NCBI GenBank assembly: GCA_016720075.1
Contig: JADJXW010000003.1
Location: forward strand, 221,045-285,044
DNA from: Pseudomonadota bacterium
Lineage (GTDB): Bacteria; Pseudomonadota; Gammaproteobacteria; Steroidobacterales; Steroidobacteraceae
DNA: 64,000 nt
Reading direction: 5' to 3'
Shown here: positions 8,900-16,930 of the stretch, piece by piece
How the letters are laid out: every line of letters starts with the position of its first letter
Numbering within the stretch: the stretch's first letter is position 1
Notes under the pieces: generated by a model
Seen by the model: only the letters and a program-made list of their open reading frames with translations
What the model was told of the DNA's origin: nothing
Database searches by the model: none
Program-made: the position numbers and the translations under genes

Positions 8900-9520
8900 A
8901 TGGCCGACGACTTTCACTACTACGAACCCGAGAAGGGCCACGGGCTGCCGCACAACCCGTTCAATGCCATCGTCGGACCGCGCCCCATCGGCTGGATTTC
9001 GACCCGCGATGCCGCAGGTCGATTCAATCTTGCGCCCTACAGCTTCTTCAACGCGTTCGCCTACACCCCACCGATCATCGGGTTCGCCAGCACGGGAGAG
9101 AAGGACACGCTGCGAAACGTGCGCACCACCGGCGAGTTCGTCTGGAACCTCGCGACGATGACGCTTGCCAATCAAATGAACGCGACGTCGGCTTCGGTTC
9201 CGAAAGATGTCAGCGAGTTCGAGCTGGCGGGTCTGTCGGCGATTCCCTCGACGCGGGTCAAGGCGCCCCGCGTGGGCGAAAGCCCCGTGTCATTCGAGTG
9301 CAGGGTGACGCAGATCCTGCAGCTGACTGATCAGCAGGGCAACGCGATGCCCAACTGGATGGTGTTCGGGGAAGTGGTGGCCGTGCACATCGCGAAGCAT
9401 CTGCTGGTGGATGGTGTTTACGACACCGCGGCGGCCCGCCCCATTCTGAGGGCGGGTGGCGCTGACGCCTATGCGCAGATCACGCCGGAAATCATGTTCA
9501 GGATGGCGAGACCGACTTAG
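8900..9520 (+). CDS. flavin reductase family protein (FMN-binding split barrel)
   Basis: A 206-residue protein with the family motifs: FNAIVGPRPIGWIST at the N-terminus, NLAPYSFFNAFAYTPPIIGFA (FMN contact region), and EFVWNLAT. Members bind FMN and act as flavin reductases or as small flavoenzymes. Start ATG 8900 immediately follows the pirin gene. The stop lies 10 bp before the 3' end of the convergent tRNA gene. Confidence 0.9.
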   Translation: MADDFHYYEPEKGHGLPHNPFNAIVGPRPIGWISTRDAAGRFNLAPYSFFNAFAYTPPIIGFASTGEKDTLRNVRTTGEFVWNLATMTLANQMNATSASVPKDVSEFELAGLSAIPSTRVKAPRVGESPVSFECRVTQILQLTDQQGNAMPNWMVFGEVVAVHIAKHLLVDGVYDTAAARPILRAGGADAYAQITPEIMFRMARPT

Positions 9521-9529
9521 GACGCGAAG

Positions 9530-9605
9530 TGGTGGGCCTGCTTGGATTCGAACCAAGGACCAAGGGATTATGAGTCCCCTGCACTAACCGCTGTGCTACA
9601 GGCCC
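9530..9605 (-). tRNA. tRNA with CAT anticodon, most likely tRNA-Ile2 (lysidine type)
   Basis: A 76-nt cloverleaf read on the minus strand: acceptor GGGCCTG/CAGGCCC, D arm GCAC/GTGC, anticodon arm GGGGA-CTCATAA-TCCCT, T arm CTTGG-TTCGAAT-CCAAG, discriminator A and an encoded CCA. The anticodon CAT allows Met or Ile2. The acceptor and anticodon stems resemble proteobacterial tRNA-Ile(CAT) more than elongator or initiator Met (it is not initiator: normal 1-72 pair and no GGG/CCC anticodon stem run). Confidence 0.9.
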
Positions 9606-9636
9606 GCCGGGAAGGGCTGGAATTGTATCAGAGCGT

Positions 9637-9993
9637 CTACCGCGGCTCTTCCACGCCATAGTCCAGCGCTCGCAGCTTCTCGAGATGGCCCTCAGAGCCC
9701 AGCACGTCGCCCAGCCCCAGCACCGCAAACGTGGATTTGTTTCTTGCCAGCGCAGCCTGCGCTGCCTTCAGCCAGTCGAGCTGCGCCTGCATCGCGGCCT
9801 GCTCCCCGTGCCACAGTGAATCTTCGACGGGCTTCTTCGTGAGCCCGGCTTCCATGGCGGAGCCCTGCGCGTACCTTGCCGACATCACCGCCCCACCCAG
9901 CGAAAGGTGGACGCACCCTTCCTGAATGGCGTCCCGCAGTGTCACCCGCCGAAACGTGTTGCGCAGCCTGTCTACGCGTCTCCGAGCGACCAC
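9637..9993 (-). CDS. C-terminal fragment, possibly TraB/GumN family
   Basis: An open frame from about 10009 to the stop at 9637. The last 40 residues (LARNKSTFAVLGLGDVLGSEGHLEKLRALDYGVEEP) resemble the conserved tail of TraB/GumN proteins, in which a strand (tFVavG), a Gly-rich turn and a final helix close the fold. The N-terminal two thirds expected for that family are missing. About 120 bp upstream the sequence runs into the G/C-only block, so the rest of the gene was probably lost or scrambled there. The GTG start used is formal. The family call is tentative. Confidence 0.4.
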   Translation of the reverse strand: MVARRRVDRLRNTFRRVTLRDAIQEGCVHLSLGGAVMSARYAQGSAMEAGLTKKPVEDSLWHGEQAAMQAQLDWLKAAQAALARNKSTFAVLGLGDVLGSEGHLEKLRALDYGVEEPR

Positions 9994-10111
9994 GCATTCT
10001 CCGCCAATGACTTATTCCCCTCGGACCTCGGGCTCGGACGCGGTCGAGGTCCCTGAGGCATTGAAGTCGGACGCGCTGACCTCCGCAGGTTCAGCGCCTC
10101 GGGGTCCCCTC

Positions 10112-10842
10112 CATCGTGCCCCCGGGAAGACGCACGGGCGGCCTGGGGTTTCCCGGGCCCCCGGCGGGCGGGCCCCGGACAGGGGCCCCCCGCGGGGGGG
10201 GCCCGGGGCGGCCGCGGCGGGGGGCGGCGCCGCGCCCCGGGGGGGCCGGCCCCCCCCCCGGGGCCCCCGGGGGCGGGCCCCCCGGGCCGGGCGCCCCGGG
10301 GGGGGGGGCGGCGGCCCCGCCGGGGGGCGGCCCCCCCCGGGGGGCTCCGGCCGGGGGGCGGCGGGCGCCCCGGGGGCGGCCCCCGCCCGCGGGGGGGGCC
10401 CCCGGCCCCCCTGGGGGGGCGGGGACCCCCCGGGGGGCGGGCGGGGCCCCCGGGCCCCCGGGCGCGCCCCCGCCCCCCGGGGGGCCCGGGCCCCCCGGGC
10501 GGCCGGGGGGGCCCGCCCCGCGGCGCCCCCCCCCCCCGCCCCCCCCGCCCGGCGGCGGCCGGGCGGGGGGGGGGGGGCGGCCCGCGGGGCCGCCCCCCCG
10601 GGCCCCGGCCCCCCGGGGGCCGCCCCCGGGGGGCCCGGCCCCCCGGGGCGCCCCCCCCCCCCCCGGGGCCCGGGGGCCCCCGGCCCCCCCGGGGGGGCCC
10701 CCCCCCCGGGGGGGGCGCCCCCCCGCCCCGGGGGCGGGGCCCCCCCGGGGGCCCGGGGGGGGGGGAGGGGGGGGGGGGGGGGGGGGGGCGGGCGGGGGGG
10801 GCCCCCCGGGGGGGGGGGGGGCCGGGGGGGGGGGGGGGGGTA
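10112..10842. other. ~730-bp block of almost pure G and C, probable sequencing/assembly artefact
   Basis: From about 10112 A and T fade out, and between about 10200 and 10840 only a handful of A/T bases remain, with many runs of 5-20 identical G or C. The flanks return abruptly to normal coding composition at 10843. Very long open frames on both strands here encode only Gly/Pro/Ala/Arg and are compositional artefacts, not genes. No gene is annotated in it. Confidence 0.9.
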
Positions 10843-10855
10843 GGATTGCCAGGTC

Positions 10856-11614
10856 ATGTCCCGACTGATGGTCTTCCAGCACGTGGCCGCTGAACCGCTC
10901 GGCACGCTGCATGCGCGCATCCGCGCCCGTGGGCACCGCATCCGCTTCCACAATTTCGAGCGCCATCCCGACGCACAGCCGAACACCGATCGATACCATG
11001 GGCTCATCGTGCTCGGCGGGCCGATGAACGTGATGGACCAGCATCGCCACCCGCACCTGAAGACCGAGCTGCTCGCGATCGAAGCTGCGCTTCGACAGGA
11101 CAAGCCCGTGCTGGGCATCTGCCTCGGCGCGCAGCTGCTTGCGCATGTGCTGGGCGCGCCGGTGCGCAGACATGAGCAGCAGGAGATCGGCTGGTACGAC
11201 CTGGTCACCACGGCGCCAGGCCGCGTTGATCCGGTGCTGGGGCCCATCGGCGCGATGTCGCCGGTGTTCCAGTGGCATGGCTGCACCTTCGACCTGCCCG
11301 CAGGCGCAGTGCAGCTCGCGCGCACCGACACCTGCGAGCAGCAGGCCTTTCGCTTCGGCGCGAACGCCTACGGCTTCCAGTTCCACATGGAAGCCGACGA
11401 AGCCATGATCGATCGCTGGCTCGCACTGCCGGCCTATCGCGAGGAACTCGCGGCCGCGGCCATCGGGCGCGACGAGCAGTCGATCCGCGCGGTCACGGCC
11501 GAGCAGATGCGCCGCATGCGACCGGCGGCCGAGTCCACGTTCAATCGGTTCCTCGACCTGGTGGGCCGGCCGGAACGACGCCTCGTCCTGCCCTCCGGGC
11601 ACGCGCGGGACTAA
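10856..11614 (+). CDS. class I glutamine amidotransferase (GMP-synthase-like)
   Basis: A 252-residue GATase. GLIVLGGPMNVMD leads to the nucleophile elbow GICLGAQLLA (catalytic Cys), then EIGWYDL, FQWHGCTFDLP, and the catalytic His/Glu region YGFQFHMEAD. Stand-alone GATases of this type release ammonia from glutamine or act as gamma-glutamyl hydrolases; no partner synthetase is adjacent. The N-terminus MSRLMVFQHV is the usual family start, only 13 bp after the artefactual G/C block, so the coding sequence itself looks intact. It is followed by the ArsR promoter. Confidence 0.9.
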   Translation: MSRLMVFQHVAAEPLGTLHARIRARGHRIRFHNFERHPDAQPNTDRYHGLIVLGGPMNVMDQHRHPHLKTELLAIEAALRQDKPVLGICLGAQLLAHVLGAPVRRHEQQEIGWYDLVTTAPGRVDPVLGPIGAMSPVFQWHGCTFDLPAGAVQLARTDTCEQQAFRFGANAYGFQFHMEADEAMIDRWLALPAYREELAAAAIGRDEQSIRAVTAEQMRRMRPAAESTFNRFLDLVGRPERRLVLPSGHARD

Positions 11615-11620
11615 ACGAAC

Positions 11621-11640
11621 TATACTCAACCATTTGGTTG
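11621..11640 (+). promoter_or_regulatory. -10 box and ArsR-type operator
   Basis: TATACT (11621-11626) is directly followed by the inverted repeat CAACCA-TT-TGGTTG (11627-11640), 32 bp before the arsR ATG. A palindrome over the start site is the usual autoregulatory arrangement for ArsR repressors. No convincing -35 was found. Confidence 0.7.
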
Positions 11641-11672
11641 ACTTGGAATCGCATGCAGGGCATCCTGCCTCC

Positions 11673-12002
11673 ATGCCCCACGCGCTCGACGACACCTTCC
11701 ACGCCCTGGCCGACCCGACGCGCCGCGCCATGCTCCTGCGCCTGTCCGAGGGCGAACAGCCCATTGCCGCGCTGGCCCAGCCGTTCGACATGAGCCTGTG
11801 GGGCGCAGCCAAGCACGTGCGCGTGCTCGAACAGGCCGGGCTCGTGAAATGCCGCAAGGTGGGCCGCTCCACGCTGTGCTCGCTGCGCCCCGGGCCGCTG
11901 GCACAGGCGGACCAGTGGCTGCGGCAGTGGGAACGATTCTGGTCCAGCGGCCTCGACCGCCTCGAAGCCCTGGTGAAAGCCGACAAGGAGAACCCGCGAT
12001 GA
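11673..12002 (+). CDS. ArsR family transcriptional regulator
   Basis: A 109-residue winged-helix repressor: LADPTRRAMLLRLSEGEQ (helix 1-2), SLWGAAKHVRVLEQAGLV (recognition helix region) and the wing KVGRSTLCSLRPG. It lacks the metal-binding CxC of ArsR/SmtB sensors, as expected for the non-metal group paired with SRPBCC proteins. The start follows the family N-terminus (ALDDTFHALADPTRR). It overlaps the next gene by 4 bp (ATGA), so the two are translationally coupled. It very likely represses its own promoter through the palindrome at 11627-11640. Confidence 0.92.
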   Translation: MPHALDDTFHALADPTRRAMLLRLSEGEQPIAALAQPFDMSLWGAAKHVRVLEQAGLVKCRKVGRSTLCSLRPGPLAQADQWLRQWERFWSSGLDRLEALVKADKENPR

Positions 12003-12520
12003 ACCGAATGCAGCGCCTCGCACCCGACACCCTGCGACTGGAACGGCAGCTCGACGCGCCGCCCGCAACGGTCTGGCGCTGGCTGGTCGATCCGGAACTG
12101 CGCGCACAGTGGTTTGCGGGCGGCACGCACGCGGGCACCGGGGGCTCGTTCGAACTGGAATTCGACCACGACCGTCTGTCGGCCGACCCGGTGCCCTACC
12201 CGCCGCAGTATGCGAAGCACAAGGGCGTGGTGGCGACACTCAAGATCCTGCGCATCGATCCGCCGCGGCTGCTGGAATTCGACTGGGCAGGCGGCAAGGA
12301 AGGCATCGTCACCATCGAACTCTCGGAACAAGACGGCGGCACGCACCTGGTGCTGACGCACCGGGGCATCAGCGGCCCAGGCCCCATGGCGGATTTCGGT
12401 GGCGGCTGGACTTCGCATCTCGACGTTCTGGCCGCGCGGCTGGCGGGCGGCGTGGTGCGCGATTTCTGGGCCCTGCACCTGCAGTCGATCGCCGCAGTAA
12501 AGGCACAGCTGGGCGGCTGA
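11999..12520 (+). CDS. SRPBCC / AHSA1-like domain protein
   Basis: A 173-residue protein of the START/Bet v1-like fold: LRLERQLDAPPATVWRWLVDPEL, a conserved tryptophan in AQWFAGG, and a C-terminal helix with GGWTSHLDVLAARL. Pairing with an ArsR repressor in one transcript is standard for this family; the hydrophobic pocket may bind a small ligand that relates to the repressor. No enzymatic residue can be assigned. Confidence 0.9.
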   Translation: MNRMQRLAPDTLRLERQLDAPPATVWRWLVDPELRAQWFAGGTHAGTGGSFELEFDHDRLSADPVPYPPQYAKHKGVVATLKILRIDPPRLLEFDWAGGKEGIVTIELSEQDGGTHLVLTHRGISGPGPMADFGGGWTSHLDVLAARLAGGVVRDFWALHLQSIAAVKAQLGG

Positions 12521-12565
12521 CGGTTACAATCCGGCCTCCTGACAACAAGACCGGGGGACGGGATC

Positions 12566-13639
12566 ATGACCAAGAAGTTCATCGCCGCGCTTGCCGCGGC
12601 AACCTCGCTGTTCGCGGGCGCCATTTACGCCGGCGGCGAAGCCGGCCCCATCAGCCTGCGCGACCAGGGCTTCTTCTGGGTGGGCGCCAAGACCGTCTCC
12701 GTTCAGGCTGGTCGCACGGGCTTTGGACCTCCGGGCCCGGGCACATCCGTCGAGGGCCAGATGCACGTGGGCTTCCAGCTGGTGCAGAACAAGCGCCACC
12801 CCTACCCGCTGGTGCTGGTGCACGGTGGCGGTGGCCAGGCCACCGACTACATGGGCACGCCCGATGGCCGCGATGGCTGGCTCGACTACTTCCTGGCGGC
12901 GGGCTTCGATGTTTACTTCGTCGATCGTCCGGCGCATGGCCGCTCACCCAACGTGCGCAGCTACGGCGCGCTGGGTGAACAACCCACCACCGAATTCATC
13001 GCCAACGTGTTCACGAAGCAGAGCAAGCAGTATCCGGGTGGCGGCGCGGCGAACTCGAAGGAAGTGATCCAGCACACCGCCAGCTCCGAGCCGGGCCCCA
13101 CCGTGCCGATGGCGGTGCTGCAGGCGAACCTGGCCGAACTGCTGGATCGCATCGGACCCGCCATCATCGTCACGCACTCGGCGGGCGGACCGTCGGGCTG
13201 GCTTGCCACGGCCGCGCGCCCCAACCTGATCAAGGGCGTGCTCGCCATCGAGCCTGCGATGGGCATCACCGACAACCTCGCGCCGCTGATCACGTTCCAG
13301 CCCGCGCTGGGCGCGAACCAGAAGATCACGCTCGTCGAGCAGCCGGTGGAGAAGCCCGGCCTGAGCGCGTGCAGCCTGCAGCCGAAGGATTCGGTGCGCA
13401 CGGTGCCGGCCTACAAGGGCAAGTCGATACTGTTCGTCGTGGCGCCGCAGTCGTCGCCGATGTTCACGCCCACGGTGCACTGCTCGGTGCACACGCTGAA
13501 CCAGCTCGGCGCCAGCGCGAAGCTTGCGCGCCTGGAGGACTTCGGCCTGCTGGGCAATGGGCATTTCATGAACGAGGAGCTGAACAACGGCGACATCGCG
13601 AAGAAGGTGTTCATCCCCTTCCTGTCGTCGATCAAGTAA
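12566..13639 (+). CDS. exported alpha/beta hydrolase
   Basis: A 357-residue protein with an N-terminal signal peptide (MTKKFIAALAAATSLFAGAIYA). The alpha/beta-hydrolase core shows the oxyanion strand LVLVHGGGGQATDYM, DVYFVDRPAHGRSP, a nucleophile elbow IVTHSAGG (Ser; the first Gly of GxSxG is replaced by Thr-His) and a late His in GNGHFMNEE. The acid residue is not obvious. Likely a periplasmic or secreted esterase-type enzyme of unknown substrate. It starts 45 bp after the SRPBCC gene and is followed 16 bp later by a GST, possibly one transcript. Confidence 0.85.
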   Translation: MTKKFIAALAAATSLFAGAIYAGGEAGPISLRDQGFFWVGAKTVSVQAGRTGFGPPGPGTSVEGQMHVGFQLVQNKRHPYPLVLVHGGGGQATDYMGTPDGRDGWLDYFLAAGFDVYFVDRPAHGRSPNVRSYGALGEQPTTEFIANVFTKQSKQYPGGGAANSKEVIQHTASSEPGPTVPMAVLQANLAELLDRIGPAIIVTHSAGGPSGWLATAARPNLIKGVLAIEPAMGITDNLAPLITFQPALGANQKITLVEQPVEKPGLSACSLQPKDSVRTVPAYKGKSILFVVAPQSSPMFTPTVHCSVHTLNQLGASAKLARLEDFGLLGNGHFMNEELNNGDIAKKVFIPFLSSIK

Positions 13640-13655
13640 GGAAGGCGGAATCCTG

Positions 13656-14264
13656 ATGAAGCTCTACTACCTCACCGGCGCCTGCTCGCTCGCCTCGTAC
13701 ATCAGCCTCATCGAGGCAGGCCAGAAGTTCGAGGCCTATGCGGTGGAGCGCGGCACCAAGAAAACCGCCGACGGCAAGGACTTCACCTCGTTCAACCCGA
13801 AGGGCTATGTGCCGGCGCTGGTGCTGGATGATGGCCAGGTGCTCACCGAGAACGTGGCGGTGCTCAGCTACATCTCGTCGCTGGATGCCTCGCACCGGCT
13901 GGCGCCGGCCGCCGGCACGCTGGGCTTCTTCCGCGTGGTCGAGTGGCTCTCGTTCATCAACTCCGAAGTGCACAAGTGCATGTCACCGATGTTCCGGCCC
14001 ACCACCACCGATGAGCAGAAGGCGGCGCTGCGCGAACAGCTCGCGACGCGGCATGCATTCATCGAGGACGCGCTGGGCGACAAGGCCTATCTCACCGGCG
14101 AGAACTTCACGGTGGCCGACGCGTACCTGTACGTGACGCTGAGCTGGCGCGAGCGGGTGGGCGTGGATATCTCTCGCTTCCCGAAGCTGTCGGCCTACTT
14201 CGAGCGCTGCCGCGCGCGGCCGTCGGTGCAGCAGGCGCGCAAGGCGGAGGGGCTGCCGCTCTAG
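13656..14264 (+). CDS. glutathione S-transferase (beta-class-like)
   Basis: A 202-residue GST. The N-terminal thioredoxin fold begins MKLYYLTGACSLASYI, with the Cys10 typical of beta-class enzymes, followed by the cis-Pro segment GYVPALVLDDGQVLTENVAVLSYI (glutathione binding) and the all-helical C-terminal domain with FTVADAYLYV. Cytosolic conjugation or reduction with glutathione; substrate unknown. The palindrome at 14282 follows 17 bp after its stop. Confidence 0.93.
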   Translation: MKLYYLTGACSLASYISLIEAGQKFEAYAVERGTKKTADGKDFTSFNPKGYVPALVLDDGQVLTENVAVLSYISSLDASHRLAPAAGTLGFFRVVEWLSFINSEVHKCMSPMFRPTTTDEQKAALREQLATRHAFIEDALGDKAYLTGENFTVADAYLYVTLSWRERVGVDISRFPKLSAYFERCRARPSVQQARKAEGLPL

Positions 14265-14281
14265 TTTGAGACCCATGTCGC

Positions 14282-14308
14282 GCTTGTTGAGAACCACTCT
14301 CAACAAGC
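14282..14308. promoter_or_regulatory. perfect 11-bp inverted repeat before the haem operon
   Basis: GCTTGTTGAGA-ACCAC-TCTCAACAAGC, ending 27 bp before hemA. No T-run follows, so it is more likely an operator or leader hairpin for the hem genes than a terminator of the GST gene. Confidence 0.5.
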
Positions 14309-14335
14309 CCGCCCCGCCGTGACCCGCCAGTGACA

Positions 14336-15352
14336 ATGGCCACCCGCGCCATCCGTACCCTCACCGGCATGGCTCTGTCCGACCTCGTCGCCCTGAACCG
14401 CAAGTCGCCTGATGCGGCGCCCGATGCGCTGCTGCCGAACGCCTGCGCGGTGAAGACCTGCCTGCGCGAAGTGCGCATCGCGGCGCTGCCGGAAGAGGCC
14501 CGCCCCGCGCCGATGGAGGCGAGTGCCGCGGGGTTCGAAACCTACAGCGGCGCCGAGGCCTATCGATTCCTGCTGCAGCTGGCCTGCGGACTGGAGAGCG
14601 AGATCGCCGGCGAGACCGAAATCCTCGGACAGATCAAGCAGAGCTGGCGCGATTACGAGGCCGCGCATGCCGCCGAGGCACGCGCACTGCGGCCGTGGAT
14701 GCAGCGACTGCTGCAGGATACAAAAGAGGTCCGCACCGAATTCGTGGTGGGCCTGGGCAGCGCCACCTATGGTTCGCTGGTGAGACGCCTGCTGGGTGGC
14801 ACGCTCACCGGGCCCACGCTTCTGCTCGGCGCCGGGCAGCTGGCCGAAACCATCCTGCCCTTCCTCGATACCGGCGAGGTGCTGGTCTGGAACCGCAGCC
14901 GGGAACGCGCCGAGGCGATGCTGTCGCGCCAGCGCGTGGCGCAGACCGCTGGCCGCGTGGTGTTGCTCGAGTCCACGCCGGAAGCCGAGGCCGCTGCTTG
15001 GCATCGGGCCCGGGACGTGGTGATCTGCATTCCGGCGGACGCCGGGCGCGATACCGAGCGCGTGCGCGCGTGGCGCAACCGGGCGCGGCACGAGGGCCGC
15101 ATCCTGCACCTGGGCATCGACAGCGCGGCCGGAACCGCCTGGCAACAGGTTTCGGATCTTTCGACGCTGAAGGACCTGTTCGGCCTGCGTGACACGCATG
15201 CGGCCCAGCGCGAACAATTGCTGGCCCGCGCGCGCAAGGCCTGCGCCGACAAGGCACAGCTCGCGCGGCTCGACGACACCGACGGTTCACGCGCCGGCAG
15301 TTCGAATCATGGCTGGGAAGATCTGGCCGTCTTCCAGGCTTTCGGCTACTAA
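14336..15352 (+). CDS. hemA: shortened, divergent glutamyl-tRNA reductase (HemA)
   Basis: First step of C5 haem synthesis: reduction of glutamyl-tRNA to glutamate-1-semialdehyde. Recognisable GluTR features are Cys42 in KTCLRE (position of the catalytic Cys in the usual TCNRTE), CGLESEIAGETEILGQIK at 84-101 (usual SGLDSxVLGExQILGQVK), KEVRTEF, and the NADPH-binding LLLGAGQLAET. At 338 residues it is about 80 shorter than normal: the N-terminal GxNHKTAP motif is missing and the C-terminal dimerisation helix bundle is nearly absent. Position as first gene of a run ending in hemE and hemN supports the call. ATG 14336 was preferred to GTG 14330; neither has a clear ribosome site. A second, canonical hemA may exist elsewhere. 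Confidence 0.8.
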   Translation: MATRAIRTLTGMALSDLVALNRKSPDAAPDALLPNACAVKTCLREVRIAALPEEARPAPMEASAAGFETYSGAEAYRFLLQLACGLESEIAGETEILGQIKQSWRDYEAAHAAEARALRPWMQRLLQDTKEVRTEFVVGLGSATYGSLVRRLLGGTLTGPTLLLGAGQLAETILPFLDTGEVLVWNRSRERAEAMLSRQRVAQTAGRVVLLESTPEAEAAAWHRARDVVICIPADAGRDTERVRAWRNRARHEGRILHLGIDSAAGTAWQQVSDLSTLKDLFGLRDTHAAQREQLLARARKACADKAQLARLDDTDGSRAGSSNHGWEDLAVFQAFGY

Positions 15353-15361
15353 TCACACCCC

Positions 15362-16930
15362 ATGAGCAACAAGACACTGCGTCTCGGGACGAGACGCTCC
15401 GCGCTGGCCTGGGTGCAGAGCAGCCAGGTGGCAGCCGCACTGCGTGCCGCGCATCCCGGACTCGAGGTGGAACTGGTGGGCATCGAGACGCGCGGCGATC
15501 GCGTGCTCGACAAACCACTGTCGCAGATCGAGGGCAAGGAGTTCTTCACCGCCGAGCTTGACCACCAGCTGGCCGACGGAAGCGTGGACTTCACCGTGCA
15601 TTCGCTGAAGGACCTGAGCCTCGAGCGGCCGCGCGAGTTCGTGCTGGCTGCCGTGCCGCGGCGCGCGAACCCGCGCGACATCGCGCTGTTCGCGCCCGAT
15701 GTGCCGCAGCGCCTGGCCGCAGGCGCGGGGCTGGTCATCGGCACCTCTTCGCCGCGCCGCGCCGAGCTGCTGCCGCCGTTCCTCGCGCAGGCACTGCCCT
15801 TCGGCGCGCGCAACGCGCTCACGCTCGTGAACCTGCGCGGCAATGTCGACAGCCGCCTGCGCCGCCTGCATGAGCCGCGCGGCTCGGAACGTCACCTGGA
15901 TGGCGTGGTGCTCGCGCTGGCGGGCCTGTCGCGGCTGTACGCCGACACCAGCACCGAACGCGAGGGGCGCAAGCTGCTCGACTCGCTGCTGCGGGATCTG
16001 AACCTGATGGTGCTGCCGCTCACCGATTCGCCGGGCGCGCCAGGCCAGGGCGCGCTGGCCATCGAATGCCGCGCGAATGATGCGGCCACGCGCGAGCTGC
16101 TTGCGGTGCTGGAAGATCCGGCCACCCGCGGCGCCATCACGCTGGAACGCCAGCTACTGGCCGAGCACGGCGGCGGCTGCCACCAGCGCTTTGGCGCCAC
16201 GCTGCAGTGGCTGCCGGGCCTGGGCGGACTGCTGCGCACCGGCGGCCGCAGTGGCAGCAATGTCGACATCACTGGCGAGCGCTGGCTGCCCGAAGTGGTG
16301 GTGGCCGATCCGGCTGGCGCCGTGCGGGCCTGGGATGGCAGCCACGCGCCGAAATCCGACGCGCGTTACCTGGTCGCGGGTGCACAGCTGTCCGCGCAAC
16401 TGCACAGCGACGCCGTCTTCGTTGCGCATTCACGCGCGCTGCCGCCGGATGCGGCCTCCGCACTCGCCGGCAAGGTGGTGTGGACGTCAGGCAGCAGCAG
16501 CTGGTTCCGACTGGCCGCCCAGGGTGTGTGGGTGCAGGGCTGCAGCGAGGCCATGGGCGCCGAGGGCGCCGCATTGCTGGTTGCCGAGCCGCTGCTGCGC
16601 CTGCCGGCGCCGGCGCGCTGGTCGGTACTGACGCATGCTGCCGCGGTGGACCCCTGGGCACAGGGCGCATGGAAGGGCTCGCAGGTGATCGCCACCTATG
16701 CGGTCGATGAATCCGCGCTGCCCGACGAACCCGCTCTGCGCGCGGCCACGCATGTGTACTGGAGCAGCACCGCGCAGTTCGAGCGCGGACGAGGTCTCGT
16801 GGGTGCCACGACGCACCATGCTTCGGGTCCGGGCAAGACGGCCGAGCACATCCGTGCCGCCGGCGTGAGACACTTCCAGGCCTTCCCCACGGTGGCCGAG
16901 TGGCGTAAATGGACAGCAAGGGCGCGCTGA
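15362..16930 (+). CDS. hemC: hydroxymethylbilane synthase - uroporphyrinogen-III synthase fusion (HemC-HemD)
   Basis: A 522-residue two-domain enzyme. Residues 1 to about 320 are porphobilinogen deaminase: LRLGTRRSALA, FTVHSLKDL, GTSSPRRAELL, LRGNVDSRL, GAPGQGALAIECR, and the dipyrromethane-attachment Cys273 in GGGCHQRFGA. Residues about 350-522 look like a divergent uroporphyrinogen-III synthase: FVAHSRALPPDA at the start of one lobe, VVWTSGSSSWFRL, and at the end THHASGPGKTAEHIRAAGV. The fusion would channel the unstable linear tetrapyrrole from HemC to HemD. It begins 9 bp after hemA and overlaps the kinase gene by 22 bp, so the genes are one operon. Confidence 0.92.
   Translation: MSNKTLRLGTRRSALAWVQSSQVAAALRAAHPGLEVELVGIETRGDRVLDKPLSQIEGKEFFTAELDHQLADGSVDFTVHSLKDLSLERPREFVLAAVPRRANPRDIALFAPDVPQRLAAGAGLVIGTSSPRRAELLPPFLAQALPFGARNALTLVNLRGNVDSRLRRLHEPRGSERHLDGVVLALAGLSRLYADTSTEREGRKLLDSLLRDLNLMVLPLTDSPGAPGQGALAIECRANDAATRELLAVLEDPATRGAITLERQLLAEHGGGCHQRFGATLQWLPGLGGLLRTGGRSGSNVDITGERWLPEVVVADPAGAVRAWDGSHAPKSDARYLVAGAQLSAQLHSDAVFVAHSRALPPDAASALAGKVVWTSGSSSWFRLAAQGVWVQGCSEAMGAEGAALLVAEPLLRLPAPARWSVLTHAAAVDPWAQGAWKGSQVIATYAVDESALPDEPALRAATHVYWSSTAQFERGRGLVGATTHHASGPGKTAEHIRAAGVRHFQAFPTVAEWRKWTARAR

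Noticed and set aside
9530..9605. tRNA-Met call for the CAT-anticodon tRNA
   Set aside because: The acceptor and anticodon stems match proteobacterial tRNA-Ile2 better, and initiator features are absent. Elongator Met is not fully excluded.
10112..10842. Possible G-quadruplex or GC-island regulatory element
   Set aside because: The absence of A and T over hundreds of bases is too extreme and begins by gradual loss; an artefact explains it better.
10012..12478. Very long minus-strand open frames through 10.0-12.5 kb (up to 795 codons)
   Set aside because: They depend on the G/C-only block, encode Gly/Pro/Ala/Arg runs there, and elsewhere lie antisense to clear genes.
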